Assembly (NCBI GenBank): GCA_012516125.1
Contig: JAAYXB010000078.1
Location: forward strand, 1 to 41,046
Direction: 5' to 3'
From: Bacillota bacterium
Lineage (GTDB): Bacteria > Bacillota > SHA-98 > UBA4971
Length of the DNA: 41,046 bases
How positions within the stretch are numbered: position 1 is the stretch's first letter; every line of letters begins with the position of its first letter. The notes beneath the pieces were generated by a model that saw nothing but the letters and a program-made list of their open reading frames with translations, did not search any database and was not told the DNA's origin. A program made the translations under genes and the position numbers. This document shows positions 25,898-36,486 of the stretch, piece by piece.

Positions 25898-25906
25898 TGG
25901 TATCAT
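25898..25906 (+). promoter_or_regulatory. Extended -10 element upstream of spoIIE
   Basis: TGgTATCAT lies 56 bp before the spoIIE start, matching the extended -10 form seen ahead of tilS, ftsH and the GGDEF gene. There is no good -35, as expected for an activator-dependent promoter; I could not find a clear Spo0A box (TGTCGAA). The rest of 25784-25961 shows nothing else. Confidence 0.4.
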
Positions 25907-25961
25907 CCTCGCGGACGCCGAATAGCCGCAAGGTGTGAGACTCGAAAAGGGGGAACGAGCA

Positions 25962-28643
25962 ATGGCAAGACGCACCATACACTGGTCTTCCGGCGGTCCT
26001 GCGGACCTGTGGCGAACGGGGTGCGGGACGGCGTGCGGCCCTGATGCGGACGAGCCCGCGGTACGCAAAGTCTATATCTCGCGCGCACAGGCGCGTAGAC
26101 GGCGATCGCTGCTCACACGGGCCGGCCGGCGCGACGGGGTGGGCAGTGGCGGTCGCGGTGGCGGTGGAGCCGGTGATGGTGGACGAGTCCTCGCTTTCCT
26201 GCTAGGAGCACTCTCGCCCGAATCGGTGGTATCCAGCCTGATCGGCTTTCTCCTTGGCAGGGCGACGCTTCTGGGCGCAGCCTCACCGTTTGGAATCGCT
26301 TATCTTGCGCAGGTCGCCGCGTCGCGAAGCGATGCCGTCGTGCTGACCGCCATCGGGGTCTTTCTCGGTATGACAGGACCTGTCGTGAACGTGCACACCA
26401 TCTGGCCGGCGCTCCCCGTGGCCCTCGTCGCCGTTGCAGGTCGCTCGATGTCGGACAGGATGAAGGCGAGGCCTCTCGTTCTGCCCGGCATGGTCTTCTT
26501 GCTCGGATTCGTGATCCCCTGGGCCGTGAAGACCCTCGTGCACATATCCGTGCCCTCGCTTCCGGTGGCTGCGCTCGAGGCAGTGATCGGCACCATGGGT
26601 GCAGCCGTGCTCGCCTGGGGCCGGGGTGGCCGGCACGCTGGCCCGGCCCTGACCCGCCAGGACGCCGTGGGCCTCGAGGAGGTCGCGTCCTTCGGCTTGC
26701 TCTGTGCCGGAATAACCATGGGTTTTGCGGGGATCGGGTTTCGCGGGGTGGCCGTCGGCGCAGTGGCGGCCGGCCTTGCGACCATTGCTATGGCATACGC
26801 GGGCGGCGGGGCCCTGGGGGCGGCCTCCGGCGCCTTGATGGGCCTCGCGTGCGCCATGTCCGGGCAAGGTGGAACGCCTGTCGTGGGGGCATACGCCATA
26901 GGCGGGTTCGTCGCGGGTGCCCTTCGCCAGTATGGTAAGATCGCCGCTGCCGGGGGGTTTTTTGCAGGCGCAGGCCTCCTGGTGTTCCAGGTCGCGACGG
27001 GCACCGATGTGCCGGCGTTCATGGGTCAGCTTGCCGCTTCGGGCATCGCGTTCATGTGCATTCCCCGCCGGTACCTTTACAGGGTCAGGACGCTCCTCCC
27101 GTCAACTGCTCACAGGTCCGCGGACGGAGACGCGCACGCGCGGCGCGTCCAGGAGCTTCTCTCGGGAAAACTGCGGGATTTCTCGAAGGTCTTTGACGAT
27201 CTCTCCTCGATGCTGAAACAGGCTCCCTATGACCCTGATCTCGCGGAGCGTGCGGATGTTGCGTACGTCCTCCACAAGGTGGCGCAGCTTGCCTGCAGCC
27301 GGTGCCGGTCGTACCTTTTCTGCTGGCAGGACGTGTTTCACAGGACGTTCCGCGACGTGCTCGACCTGGTTGCGCTCGCCGAGCTCAAAGGGAGCGTGGA
27401 TCCGTCCGAAGTCAAAGGCCGGTTGCGGCGGCGATGCATCGACATCCCCGGCCTGGTGGCCGCCGTGAACAGCACCACCGGAGCGTTTCGACAGAACCTC
27501 GCCTCCGCAAGGCGTCTCGCGGAGGGCCGCCAGATGCTGTCCGGCCAGTTGCAGGGAGTGGCCGCCATTCTGCGCGGGCTGGGGGAGGACGTATGGCAGC
27601 GCGTGGAGTTCGAAACCTGGTCCGAGGAACGGATCGCGAAGGAGATTTCCCGTTTCGGGCTTGGGGTGTCTGAGGTAAGCGTGGTGGCGAGGAACAGGGG
27701 GCGGCTGGACGTAACCATAAGGAAGAGCGCCTGCTGCGGAGAGGAGGAATGTAGGAAAGCTATAGCCCCCCTTGTGTCGCGGTTATTGGGGCGCCACATG
27801 GAGGCGTCGAAGGTCCGGTGCGGGGCGAGGGGCGGTCTTCCCACGTGCGAGGTGCTCCTGTCGCAGGCCCGCGTTTTCGGTGTTGCAACGGCGGCGAGCG
27901 TGCTCGCCAGGGGTGGCGGCGCTGTGTCAGGGGACACTCACTCCGTGCTTGAGCTGGCTGATGGCAGGATAGTGTTCGTGCTGAGCGACGGCATGGGCGC
28001 GGGCGAGGCCGCTGCCCTCGAAAGCTCCACGGCCGTCAGCATGCTCGAGCGGCTCCTGGAGGCCGGATTCGACGACGAGTTCGCCGTGAAGACCGTGAAC
28101 CTCATACTCCTCCTACGGTCCCACGGCGAGACCTTCGCCACCCTCGACGTGGTCACCGTGGACCTCGGTACGGGCGATGCCCAGTTCATAAAGGTCGGCT
28201 CGCCTCCGAGCTTCATAAAGACCGCACGCGGCGTGAAGGTGATCGAATCGGCAACACTACCTGCCGGGATCTTCGACGCGATAGATGTGGAGAAGGCCCA
28301 CGTGAAGCTGGGCGATGGCGATATCCTCGTCATGGTGAGCGACGGCTTGCTGAACTCCATAGAGCACTCGCAAGAAAGAGGCGAGTGGGTTGCATCGGCC
28401 CTCTCGCGGCTTCCGTCCGAGCAGCCTGAAGAGATAGCCCGCTTCATCCTCGATAGGGCCCGCCAGCACGGCAAGGGGAGGGCGCCTGACGACATGACAG
28501 TCCTCGTCGGTCGGGTGTACCGCCGGTTTCCCGAGAAGAAGCTTGTGCGCAACTCTAGCGCACCTGGTCGTGTAGCTCCGCAGGTCGGCGGGAGGATGCC
28601 GGAGCGCGGTCGGGCCGTCATGCCGAGGACGGCGAATGCGTAG
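25962..28643 (+). CDS. spoIIE: Stage II sporulation protein E
   Basis: 893 residues. A basic N-terminus precedes about ten membrane segments (roughly 60-360), a central FtsZ-interacting/regulatory region (about 370-620, with a CSRCRSYLFCW cysteine patch) and a C-terminal PP2C phosphatase domain (about 640-860) with SDGMGAGEAA and MVSDGLLNSIE metal-binding motifs. SpoIIE sits at the asymmetric septum and dephosphorylates SpoIIAA to release sigma-F in the forespore. Its presence shows the organism is, or recently was, an endospore former. Start ATG 25962 follows AAAAGGGGGAACG; ATG 25935-frame starts lack a site. Longer than the B. subtilis protein by about 65 residues, mostly Gly/Arg-rich sequence near residue 40. 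Confidence 0.95.
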   Translation: MARRTIHWSSGGPADLWRTGCGTACGPDADEPAVRKVYISRAQARRRRSLLTRAGRRDGVGSGGRGGGGAGDGGRVLAFLLGALSPESVVSSLIGFLLGRATLLGAASPFGIAYLAQVAASRSDAVVLTAIGVFLGMTGPVVNVHTIWPALPVALVAVAGRSMSDRMKARPLVLPGMVFLLGFVIPWAVKTLVHISVPSLPVAALEAVIGTMGAAVLAWGRGGRHAGPALTRQDAVGLEEVASFGLLCAGITMGFAGIGFRGVAVGAVAAGLATIAMAYAGGGALGAASGALMGLACAMSGQGGTPVVGAYAIGGFVAGALRQYGKIAAAGGFFAGAGLLVFQVATGTDVPAFMGQLAASGIAFMCIPRRYLYRVRTLLPSTAHRSADGDAHARRVQELLSGKLRDFSKVFDDLSSMLKQAPYDPDLAERADVAYVLHKVAQLACSRCRSYLFCWQDVFHRTFRDVLDLVALAELKGSVDPSEVKGRLRRRCIDIPGLVAAVNSTTGAFRQNLASARRLAEGRQMLSGQLQGVAAILRGLGEDVWQRVEFETWSEERIAKEISRFGLGVSEVSVVARNRGRLDVTIRKSACCGEEECRKAIAPLVSRLLGRHMEASKVRCGARGGLPTCEVLLSQARVFGVATAASVLARGGGAVSGDTHSVLELADGRIVFVLSDGMGAGEAAALESSTAVSMLERLLEAGFDDEFAVKTVNLILLLRSHGETFATLDVVTVDLGTGDAQFIKVGSPPSFIKTARGVKVIESATLPAGIFDAIDVEKAHVKLGDGDILVMVSDGLLNSIEHSQERGEWVASALSRLPSEQPEEIARFILDRARQHGKGRAPDDMTVLVGRVYRRFPEKKLVRNSSAPGRVAPQVGGRMPERGRAVMPRTANA

Positions 28644-28649
28644 CCGCAC

Positions 28650-28679
28650 GGGACATCGGGAGTCCGGGCATGGTATAAT
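28650..28679 (+). promoter_or_regulatory. Promoter upstream of tilS
   Basis: GGGACA (28650-28655), 18 nt, then TATAAT (28674-28679) preceded by TGG gives a perfect extended -10 with a moderate -35. It follows the spoIIE stop by only 6 bp and lies 128 bp before tilS, so tilS can be expressed independently of sporulation. Confidence 0.65.
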
Positions 28680-28806
28680 TGGTTTGGAAGGAGCGCGCTC
28701 GATCAGGAGACAGGTGCCAGGCTGCGAAGAAAGGTAGGAGGACGTTGCGTGCTTTGCGGCCTGCGCTGTCGGAGGGCGACAGGTCCTGAGAGCCGCTGGC
28801 ATCGCA

Positions 28807-30432
28807 GTGAGTGGGACAGGCTTCATCGAGAAAGTGAGGTCCACCATAAGGCGGCACGAGATGACGAGGCCGGGTGACCGGGTGCTGGTCGGAGTGTCAG
28901 GCGGCCCCGACTCTGTCGCGCTTCTGCATGTCCTCTGGGTCCTTTCAGAGGAGCTTGAGATCCTCTTGCACGTGGGACACCTTAACCATATGCTCCGTGG
29001 CGAAGCGGCCGACGAGGATGCCGCATATGTGCGGGACCTCGCCGGGCGCCTCGGCCTTCCTGTAACCATCGAGTCCAGGGACGTCGCGGCCGTCGCTCGC
29101 AAAGAGCGTATTTCGGTGGAGCTTGCTGCGAGGAAGGTCCGCTACGAGTTCTATCGTCAGGCGGCAAGCTCCATGGGGGCGGCCAGGGTAGCGCTCGGTC
29201 ACCACGCGGGCGACCAGGCCGAGACCGTCCTCCTCAGGCTTGTCCGCGGCGCGGGCACCACCGGACTCGCAGGGATCCCCCCGGTGCGCCCCCTGGAGAG
29301 CGGCGGGAACGGCGATAATGGTGAGAGCATTGGCGGCTCAAGCGGCCTCGTCGGCCCCATCGTCATCCGCCCTTTCATCGAGGTCACCCGACAGGAGATC
29401 GAGGACTATTGCCGGGAGAACAGCCTCCGACCCAGGGTGGATGCGTCGAACCTTACTTCAGCGTACGCAAGGAACAGGGTGAGACACGAGCTTATCCCCC
29501 TTCTTGAGCGCCACTACAACCCGCGCGTCGTCGAGAGCATCGCGAGGACCGCCGAGCTTGTCAGGGAGGATGACGCGTTTATATCCTGTGAAGTTCGGCG
29601 AAGGGTGAAGCGCATCGTGCGGAGCAGGTCCTCTGGGAGCGTGTCGCTCAGCATCGAGCGCCTTCTTGCCGAACCCCTTGCCGTCCAGCGGCGGGTCATC
29701 CGCGAGGCCGTGGCGCTTGTCGGGCGGGGCGCAGAGGATATCGAGTTCGAGCATGTGGAGATGGTGCTCGAGCTTGCCCGGAGCGGCTCCCTGGAGGCAA
29801 GCGCCAGCCTGCCGCGGGGGATCCGGGTGAGGAAAGTCCGCCGCGCGGTCGAGCTTGGTGGGGCGGTCGAGCCTGGTACGCGGCATGAAGAGCGGCGCAA
29901 GACCAGAGCGCCTGGAGCGCCTCATGAGCTTGTTCTAGAGATCGGAACTGAGCTCGAACCTGAGCCTGGCGCCGATGGCATGCCGGGGGTTCCGGGCACG
30001 CGCGGCCCGGCTGCGCCTGAGCCGTTCGAGCGCAGGCTGGATGTGCCCGGTGCGACGTTCGTCCCCGAGCTTGGGGTGACCGTCGAGGCGGAGGTCCTCG
30101 AGAGGGGCGCGCAAGGCGACGCCTATGAGGCTTGCGCCGGGGCGGGCGCTTGTGAGGCCTACTTCGACCTGGACGCACTGGGGATGGATCTTGTGGTGAG
30201 GACCAGGCGGGAGGGGGACAGGATCTCACCCTTCGGCATGGACGGCCACAAGAAGCTGAAGGAGCTTTTCATCGACGAAAAGGTCCCGAGGAACATGCGG
30301 GATCGTGTACCCGTTATAGTAGCCGGGAGGGACATCCTATGGGTTGTGGGGGTCAGGCGAAGCAATCTCGCCAGGGTGAATCCGTCCACGCGCAGAGTGT
30401 TGCGCCTTGTGGTGCGGCCGAACCGGCCTTAA
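28807..30432 (+). CDS. tilS: tRNA(Ile)-lysidine synthase
   Basis: 541 residues. SGGPDSVAL (about 31-39) is the PP-loop ATP pyrophosphatase motif; HLNHMLRGEAADEDAAYVR, ALGHHAGDQAETVLLRLVRG and ENSLRPRVDASN are TilS signatures. The C-terminal TilS domain (RRGDRISPFG-like, KKLKELFIDEKVPRNMRDRVPVI, VVGVRRSN) is complete. It converts C34 of the AUA-reading tRNA-Ile to lysidine and is essential. An unusual Pro/Glu/Gly-rich insert at about 350-420 lengthens it over the usual 450-480. Start GTG 28807 keeps the family N-terminus (GFIEKVRSTIRRHEM) but has a poor SD. Its TAA stop is the first three bases of a repeat element. Confidence 0.93.
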   Translation: MSGTGFIEKVRSTIRRHEMTRPGDRVLVGVSGGPDSVALLHVLWVLSEELEILLHVGHLNHMLRGEAADEDAAYVRDLAGRLGLPVTIESRDVAAVARKERISVELAARKVRYEFYRQAASSMGAARVALGHHAGDQAETVLLRLVRGAGTTGLAGIPPVRPLESGGNGDNGESIGGSSGLVGPIVIRPFIEVTRQEIEDYCRENSLRPRVDASNLTSAYARNRVRHELIPLLERHYNPRVVESIARTAELVREDDAFISCEVRRRVKRIVRSRSSGSVSLSIERLLAEPLAVQRRVIREAVALVGRGAEDIEFEHVEMVLELARSGSLEASASLPRGIRVRKVRRAVELGGAVEPGTRHEERRKTRAPGAPHELVLEIGTELEPEPGADGMPGVPGTRGPAAPEPFERRLDVPGATFVPELGVTVEAEVLERGAQGDAYEACAGAGACEAYFDLDALGMDLVVRTRREGDRISPFGMDGHKKLKELFIDEKVPRNMRDRVPVIVAGRDILWVVGVRRSNLARVNPSTRRVLRLVVRPNRP

Positions 30433-30554
30433 GTGAGGGCGCAGAAATGCTCCCGACTTTTCGGAGGGGTTGCCGGTCGCTGAAAGAGATATGACACCGG
30501 CAACTTACCAGATGCCGGCGCACTGGGAGGAACTAGCGAACCCTCACTCACTTA
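30430..30554. repeat. TAAGTG-family element, copy 4 (125 bp), overlapping the tilS stop
   Basis: Ends TAAGTGAGGG and CCCTCACTCACTTA are terminal inverted repeats; inside, GTTGCCGGT and ACCGGCAAC form a second stem, the same internal block as in copies 1 and 5. The terminal TAA is the tilS stop codon. The element occupies the place where hpt usually lies in related genomes. Confidence 0.7.
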
Positions 30555-30585
30555 GGGGCGCCAGGTGGGGATGAGAGGCCGTCGG

Positions 30586-30614
30586 TTGTGATTGAGTGGC
30601 CCCTGTGCTATAAT
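30586..30614 (+). promoter_or_regulatory. Sigma-A promoter of ftsH
   Basis: TTGTGA (30586-30591), 17 nt, TATAAT (30609-30614) with an upstream TGc (extended -10): a near-consensus housekeeping promoter. About 110 nt of leader follow before the TTG start, with no hairpin or CIRCE-like repeat seen. Confidence 0.8.
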
Positions 30615-30731
30615 GTGCTTGCGTATAGTGGGGATTTCTGAATTCTGGGTCTTCATGAGGAAACGAAAGGGCCCGGTGCTGACGGAAGTTGCGCGCCGGA
30701 CGCGTGGTGATGACCAGTGGGAGGAGATCAA

Positions 30732-32696
30732 TTGAACAAAGCGCTACGAACGCTTGGCCTGTGGCTTCTGCTCGGCCTGATGACCGTGTCCATCGCCAGC
30801 AGCTTCTACGGTCAGAGAGAGCAGCCCAAGAAGGTCAGCCTGAGCACGTTCATGGAGAAGCTCGACGCAGGCAATGTGTCGCAGCTTCATATTATTGGCA
30901 ACGATAAGGTGGAGGGGCGGTTCACCGACGGCACCGAGTTCGAAACGTATGTGCCTGACATCAGCCTCGTCACCGACAAACTGAAAAGCGCCCAGGGGCC
31001 GCTGGCCCGGGTTGAGGTCACCGCGGACCCGAAGCCTGGGCCGCCGTGGTGGTACACCGTCCTGCCCCAGATAATCTCGATTCTGTTCTTCGTGGGCCTG
31101 TGGCTGTTCATCCTCAACCAGATGCAGGGAGGCGGCAACAAGGCGCTGTCGTTCGGAAAGAGCAGGGCCAGGCTCCACGTTGAGGAGCGGGGTAAAACCA
31201 CATTTGCAGATGTGGCCGGCGTTGACGAAGCCAAGGAGGAGCTTGCCGAGATAGTCGAGTTCCTCAAGCACCCGAAGAAGTTCGCGGACCTGGGGGCCAA
31301 GATACCGAAAGGCGTGTTGCTCGTAGGCCCCCCTGGAACCGGCAAGACGCTTCTCGGGCGGGCCATCGCGGGTGAGGCCGGCGTGCCGTTTTTCATCATA
31401 AGTGGCTCCGACTTCGTAGAGATGTTCGTCGGCGTTGGAGCCGCAAGGGTGAGAGACCTTTTTGACCAGGCGAAGAAGAACGCGCCGTGCATCGTATTCA
31501 TCGATGAGATAGATGCGGTGGGCAGGCAGCGTGGTGCAGGCCTCGGCGGGGGGCACGACGAGAGGGAGCAGACGTTGAACCAGCTCCTCGTGGAGATGGA
31601 CGGGTTCGAGCCGAATACCGGCATAATCCTGCTCGCCGCGACCAACAGGCCTGACGTGCTCGACCCGGCGCTCCTGCGGCCGGGCAGGTTCGACAGGCAG
31701 GTGGTCGTCGATATGCCCGACCTCCCGGGCAGGGAGGCCATCCTGAAGGTGCACGCCAGGAACAAGCCTCTCGCGCCCGACGTCAACCTCAGGGTGCTTG
31801 CTCAGAGGACGCCGGGATTCACCGGCGCAGACCTTGAGAACCTTCTGAACGAGGCCGCCATACTGGCGGCTCGCCGGGGCAAGCGGAAGATAACGATGGC
31901 CGAGTGCGACGAGGCCATCGACCGCGTGGTGGCGGGCCCGCAGAAGAAGGGGCGGGTCATGAGCGAGCGCGAGAAGAACCTCGTAGCGTTCCACGAGGCG
32001 GGACACGCGCTCGCGGCGAAGCTATTGCCGCATGCCAACCCCGTGCAAAAGGTCTCGATAATCCCGCGTGGCAGGATGGGTGGGTACACCCTGATGCTCC
32101 CTGAGGAAGACCGGCACTTCCTGACGAAGTCAGAGATCCTCGACGAGGTCGTGGTGGGGCTCGCGGGCCGCGTGGCCGAGGAGATCATGCTTGGCGAGAT
32201 ATCCACCGGGGCTGAGAACGACCTCAACGGAATCACCAAGGCCGTCCGCAGGATGGTGACGGAGTACGGTATGAGCGAGAAACTCGGTCCGCTCACGTTC
32301 GGCAGGAGGCGCGAGGAGACCGTGTTCCTCGGGCGAGACCTCGCGCACGACCGCGACTACAGCGAGGAGGTCGCCGCAGCCATCGACCGCGAGGTGCGGC
32401 GGATCGTTGATGAGTGCTACACGAGGGCGAAAGAGCTTATTGCCGGCAACAAGGATAAGCTGGTGAGGCTGGCGAACGCTCTCAAGGAGAAAGAGACCAT
32501 CGAGGGAGCCGAGCTGGATGCGCTTCTCTCGGAGACGGCGCCGTCCGAGGAGGGAGGTGCAGCCGAGACGGTGCCTGCAGCTGCGGCTGCAACCCTGGAC
32601 GACCAGGAAGGCAGCGCATCAGAGCAGGCAGGCGGGGTCAAGGGGCGCATCCCGTCGAGGCCCCCCAAGCTTGCGGAGAGTCCGGGCAGGGCTTAG
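30732..32696 (+). CDS. ftsH: ATP-dependent zinc metalloprotease FtsH
   Basis: 654 residues. Two membrane segments (about 8-25 and 111-129) flank an extracytoplasmic domain. The AAA+ module has Walker A GPPGTGKT (about 199-206), Walker [16 protein letters not shown] and the RPGRFDRQ arginine-finger region. The peptidase has HEAGH (about 420-424) and the distal Asp in ENDLNG. It degrades membrane and regulatory proteins, and in bacilli aids sporulation. TTG 30732 has GGAGGAG with 5-nt spacing, far better than GTG 30717. The C-terminal 60 residues are Ala/Glu-rich and unconserved. Follows tilS as in most Bacillota, but without hpt between. Confidence 0.96.
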   Translation: MNKALRTLGLWLLLGLMTVSIASSFYGQREQPKKVSLSTFMEKLDAGNVSQLHIIGNDKVEGRFTDGTEFETYVPDISLVTDKLKSAQGPLARVEVTADPKPGPPWWYTVLPQIISILFFVGLWLFILNQMQGGGNKALSFGKSRARLHVEERGKTTFADVAGVDEAKEELAEIVEFLKHPKKFADLGAKIPKGVLLVGPPGTGKTLLGRAIAGEAGVPFFIISGSDFVEMFVGVGAARVRDLFDQAKKNAPCIVFIDEIDAVGRQRGAGLGGGHDEREQTLNQLLVEMDGFEPNTGIILLAATNRPDVLDPALLRPGRFDRQVVVDMPDLPGREAILKVHARNKPLAPDVNLRVLAQRTPGFTGADLENLLNEAAILAARRGKRKITMAECDEAIDRVVAGPQKKGRVMSEREKNLVAFHEAGHALAAKLLPHANPVQKVSIIPRGRMGGYTLMLPEEDRHFLTKSEILDEVVVGLAGRVAEEIMLGEISTGAENDLNGITKAVRRMVTEYGMSEKLGPLTFGRRREETVFLGRDLAHDRDYSEEVAAAIDREVRRIVDECYTRAKELIAGNKDKLVRLANALKEKETIEGAELDALLSETAPSEEGGAAETVPAAAAATLDDQEGSASEQAGGVKGRIPSRPPKLAESPGRA

Positions 32697-32705
32697 AGGA
32701 ACAAT

Positions 32706-32757
32706 CGGGCCAGGTGCTCCCGTGCGCGACGCGGAACAACGGGAACCTGGCCCGTTT
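32706..32757 (+). terminator. Rho-independent terminator of ftsH
   Basis: CGGGCCAGGT...CTCCCG (32706-32722) pairs with CGGGAACCTGGCCCG (32740-32754), an approximately 15-bp stem with a bulge, followed by TTTC. It begins 10 bp after the ftsH stop and only 28 bp before the urocanase start, so hutU needs its own expression signal or read-through. Confidence 0.7.
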
Positions 32758-32784
32758 CAATCTCTCATTGGAGGGGGAGGACCT

Positions 32785-34440
32785 GTGGCAGAGGTGGTTC
32801 GTGCCCCGAGAGGGCGGGAGCTATCGTGCAAGGGGTGGCAGCAGGAAGCTGCCATGCGGATGCTCATGAACAACCTTGACCAGGAGGTAGCTGAAAAGCC
32901 GGAGGAACTCGTAGTGTACGGCGGGCGAGGCAAGGCGGCGCGCAACTGGGAGGCGTTCCACGCCATAGTTGAGTCGCTCAAGAACCTTGAGAACGACGAG
33001 ACTCTCCTGGTGCAGTCCGGCAAACCCGTAGGGGTGTTCAGGACGCATCGGCTTGCTCCGAGGGTGCTCATCTCCAACTCCATGCTCGTGCCCGCGTGGG
33101 CCACATGGGAGAAGTTTTGGGAACTTGAGGCGAAAGGCCTTACCATGTACGGCCAGATGACGGCCGGAAGCTGGATTTACATAGGCACGCAGGGGATTCT
33201 GCAGGGGACCTACGAGACGTTTGCAGAGGCCGCGCGCCAGCACTTCGGCGGCAGCCTTGCCGGGAAGCTGGCTCTGACGGCCGGGCTGGGCGGTATGGGC
33301 GGCGCCCAGCCGCTCGCGGTCACCATGAATGGCGGCGTCATCATTGCCGTGGAGGTTGACGAGGAGCGTATCAGGCGGCGGCTTGCGACGAAGTACTGCG
33401 ACGTCATGGCGCGCACCATCGACGAGGCGATGGCGCTCGCCCGTAAGGCCCTGGAGAAGCGAGAGGCTCTCTCCATCGCTCTTCTCGGGAACGCCGCCGA
33501 AACGCACCCGGAGTTCGTGCGTCGCGGTATCATCCCCGACATCGTGACCGACCAGACGTCCGCCCACGACCCGCTGGGCGGGTACATCCCGGCCGGCCTC
33601 TCCGTGCAGGAGGCGGCTGAGCTGCGCAAGCGCGATCCCAAGCGGTACATCGACCGCGCCATGAGATCCATGGCCACGCAGGTGGAGGCCATGCTCGAAA
33701 TGAAGCGGCGCGGTGCGGTGGTCTTCGACTATGGGAACAATCTGAGACAGCAGGCGTTTAACGCCGGAGTGAAGGAGGCCTTCAGCTATCCCGGGTTTGT
33801 GCCCGCCTACATACGGCCGCTATTCTGCGAGGGCAAGGGGCCGTTCAGGTGGGTGGCGCTCTCGGGCGACCCCGAGGACATTTACAAGACCGACGAGGTG
33901 GTGCTGCGGGAGTTCCCCGAAAACGAGCACCTTGCCCGCTGGATCAGGATGGCCCGCGAGAAAGTGCAGTTCCAGGGGCTGCCTGCCAGGATATGCTGGC
34001 TTGGCTACGGTGAGAGGGCGAGGTTCGGCAAGGCCATAAACGAACTCGTCCGCCGGGGCGAGATCTCGGCGCCCATCGTCATCGGCCGCGACCATCTCGA
34101 TACCGGATCGGTGGCCTCGCCTAACCGTGAGACCGAGGGCATGCGCGACGGGAGCGATGCCATCGCGGACTGGCCCATCCTGAATGCTCTCCTCAACGCC
34201 GTCTCAGGTGCGTCGTGGGTGTCGGTCCATCACGGCGGCGGCGTCGGGATCGGCTACTCCATCCATGCTGGAATGGTAGTGGTGGCCGACGGCACCGACG
34301 AGGCTGACTGGCGGCTCGAGCACGTGCTCACGACGGACCCCGGCTCAGGCGTCGTCCGCCACGCTGACGCTGGCTACGAGAAAGCCATCGAGACCGCGCG
34401 CAGGCATGGGATCAAGATACCGATGCTGCCGGAGAAATGA
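32785..34440 (+). CDS. hutU: Urocanate hydratase
   Basis: 551 residues, the usual family length. The start is GTG 32785 behind TTGGAGGGGGAGG; it gives [10 protein letters not shown], then [20 protein letters not shown], the standard urocanase N-terminus. The tightly bound NAD+ site is at [11 protein letters not shown]; the active-site Cys region is [14 protein letters not shown]. It hydrates urocanate to imidazolone propionate in histidine degradation. No hutH, hutI or formimidoyl-glutamate genes are near, so the pathway is dispersed or partial here. The open frame back to 32518 overlaps ftsH and is rejected. Confidence 0.96.
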   Translation: MAEVVRAPRGRELSCKGWQQEAAMRMLMNNLDQEVAEKPEELVVYGGRGKAARNWEAFHAIVESLKNLENDETLLVQSGKPVGVFRTHRLAPRVLISNSMLVPAWATWEKFWELEAKGLTMYGQMTAGSWIYIGTQGILQGTYETFAEAARQHFGGSLAGKLALTAGLGGMGGAQPLAVTMNGGVIIAVEVDEERIRRRLATKYCDVMARTIDEAMALARKALEKREALSIALLGNAAETHPEFVRRGIIPDIVTDQTSAHDPLGGYIPAGLSVQEAAELRKRDPKRYIDRAMRSMATQVEAMLEMKRRGAVVFDYGNNLRQQAFNAGVKEAFSYPGFVPAYIRPLFCEGKGPFRWVALSGDPEDIYKTDEVVLREFPENEHLARWIRMAREKVQFQGLPARICWLGYGERARFGKAINELVRRGEISAPIVIGRDHLDTGSVASPNRETEGMRDGSDAIADWPILNALLNAVSGASWVSVHHGGGVGIGYSIHAGMVVVADGTDEADWRLEHVLTTDPGSGVVRHADAGYEKAIETARRHGIKIPMLPEK

Positions 34441-34509
34441 TCCTGACATCGCCCCGCTCGGCCAGGGGCAACAGGAAGTCGAGTGTTGCGAAAACGAAGA
34501 CTAAGTCGA

Positions 34510-34540
34510 GGCCGGGCGGAACAGTACGTTTCGCCCGGCC
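34510..34540. terminator. Bidirectional hairpin between hutU and the chemoreceptor gene
   Basis: GGCCGGGCG (34510-34518) and CGCCCGGCC (34532-34540) form a perfect 9-bp GC stem with a 13-nt loop between convergent genes. No T-run on either side; likely ends both transcripts. Confidence 0.6.
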
Positions 34541-34563
34541 CTGTCAAGTGCTGGGATGCATCG

Positions 34564-36486
34564 CTAGACTGTAAAGGATTCCACCAGCTTGCGGAGATCT
34601 GCCGCGAGTTCTGCGAGCTGTTTCGCAGAATTCGCTATCTCTCCGATTGTTGCCGCCATCTCCTCGGTGGAGGCAGAGACCTGTTCTGCAGAGGCAGCTG
34701 TTTGACTGGACACCGAGGCCACTGTCTCTACGGCCTTTCGCACTTCCTCGCTGGCCGCAGCCATCTCTTCGGTGGCAGCCGTGTTTTCCTCTGTTATGCT
34801 GGCGGCGCTCTCGATGGCTTTGATGGCCAGCGAGCTATGGGACGTCATCTCCTGAACAAGGTCCACGATGCTATCAACCTCCGCCGCCACATGTTCGACG
34901 GCGTCCGTTATGTCTGAGAGCGCCCTGCCGGCCTCACCGGCGAGTACGTTGCTGCCTTGCGCCTCGGTGGCTGTTACCTCCATAGATCTGTCGGCCGTTC
35001 CGACGCTCTGCTGCATCTTGCCGATTATGGCGGAGATCTCCTTCGTGGCCTCGCTGGACCTTGTTGCGAGTTTGCCGACCTCGTCGGCGACCACGGCGAA
35101 CCCTCTGCCGTGCTCGCCTGCCCTTGCGGCTTCTATAGCGGCGTTCAGGGCAAGAAGGTTGGTCTGTTCGGCTATCTCGTCAATGACCTCAACGATGTTA
35201 CCGATCCTTGTGGAGTCTTCCCCAAGCTGCTTTGTGGCCCTGGCTGTCTCGGCAATGAGATCTGCGATCCTTCTCATGCTGCCTATCGCCTTGCCAACAG
35301 CCTCTTTTCCGGAGAGGGCCGTAGCCCGCATTCCGTCAAACGCGTGAACAAGGGAATCCGCGCTCTTCGCCACCCTGTCGATGGCGCTCACCACCTGCGA
35401 GACGGTATTGCTTGCCTCTGTCACCGACGCGACCTGGTCTTCGGCCCCCCTGGCTATCTGGTTTATGGCCTCACCCAGTTGATTCATGGTCCTGTACGTC
35501 TCGTGGGCACGGCGGGTTTGCTCCGCTGCTCCGGTGGCCACGTTCTGCATGATCCCGGTGATCTGGGTGGTTGCTTCGTTTGCACTGGCGGCGCTCTTTG
35601 ACAAGCTCTCGCCTGTCGAAGCGAGCTCGCGCGAGGACTCCCCGATCCGCGAAACGAGAGTCCTCAGGCTTTGCAGCATGTCTGCAAACGCCTGCGACAG
35701 GGCGGCGATCTCGTCGCGGCCTTTCACCGTGGGGATCTGCTGTGCTAGGTTCCCCCTGGCGACCTCCGATGCCGCTCTTGTCAACCTCGAAACCGGTCGA
35801 GTGATGTTCCACGTGAGGGTGATTCCTACGGCGAGACCCGCAAGGGCAGCTACCGCCAATCCTCCAATGAGGATCATCCTTACACGTCTGCTCTCGCTTC
35901 TCGCTGATGATACCTGTCTTGCGTGCTCTTCGCTGGTGGAAGCGATCCACTGATCAGCGATGGAGCTCAGCTTCGCGATGAGCGGCAGCCCGTCAGTGCG
36001 GATGAACTCGAGGGCTTTCTCGGAGTCTCCGGCCTGGACCAGCATTTTGGCGATATTCGCGCGTGATGCGAAGCTGGTGTTGGCGTCGCCGAGTTCCTGA
36101 AGATAGTCCGCCATGCTGCTGTCGTCAGGCATCACGGTGAGTATGTTACGGATCTCTGTCTTGGAGACCTCATCGGCCGCTTCAAACTCCTTGAGCACCT
36201 GTTCATCCTGGCTGAGGGCATATGAAAGGATCGTCGCAGCCTTCTTCCAGGTAGCAATTCGCAGGCTGTCAATATGTCTCTGCAGAGGTACGCCGGAGTC
36301 GAGGATCTTCGAGTACATGCTCTCCTGTACCTGCATACCCCGAACGCCGAGATATGCTACGCCACCCATCAGGAGTAACAGTAACACGACCAAGCTCATG
36401 ACTTTTGAGCCTATGCCCGGCCTTAGCGCAATCCTCGGTCTCCGGAGTCCGGGCAGGCGTCGGGTGGAAAAAGGTCTGCTTCTCAC
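34564..36486 (-). CDS. Methyl-accepting chemotaxis protein
   Basis: 640 residues. A basic N-terminus is followed by TM1 (about 36-54), an extracytoplasmic helical four-helix-type sensor (about 55-235), TM2 (about 240-262), HAMP ([20 protein letters not shown]) and the MA signalling domain. The hairpin tip reads [34 protein letters not shown] with a minor change (IDEIAEQTN), the CheA/CheW contact site. The ligand cannot be predicted. Start GTG 36486 follows GGAGG with 7-nt spacing; the frame stays open to 36939 without support. Divergent from a diguanylate cyclase gene. Confidence 0.94.
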   Translation of the reverse strand: MRSRPFSTRRLPGLRRPRIALRPGIGSKVMSLVVLLLLLMGGVAYLGVRGMQVQESMYSKILDSGVPLQRHIDSLRIATWKKAATILSYALSQDEQVLKEFEAADEVSKTEIRNILTVMPDDSSMADYLQELGDANTSFASRANIAKMLVQAGDSEKALEFIRTDGLPLIAKLSSIADQWIASTSEEHARQVSSARSESRRVRMILIGGLAVAALAGLAVGITLTWNITRPVSRLTRAASEVARGNLAQQIPTVKGRDEIAALSQAFADMLQSLRTLVSRIGESSRELASTGESLSKSAASANEATTQITGIMQNVATGAAEQTRRAHETYRTMNQLGEAINQIARGAEDQVASVTEASNTVSQVVSAIDRVAKSADSLVHAFDGMRATALSGKEAVGKAIGSMRRIADLIAETARATKQLGEDSTRIGNIVEVIDEIAEQTNLLALNAAIEAARAGEHGRGFAVVADEVGKLATRSSEATKEISAIIGKMQQSVGTADRSMEVTATEAQGSNVLAGEAGRALSDITDAVEHVAAEVDSIVDLVQEMTSHSSLAIKAIESAASITEENTAATEEMAAASEEVRKAVETVASVSSQTAASAEQVSASTEEMAATIGEIANSAKQLAELAADLRKLVESFTV

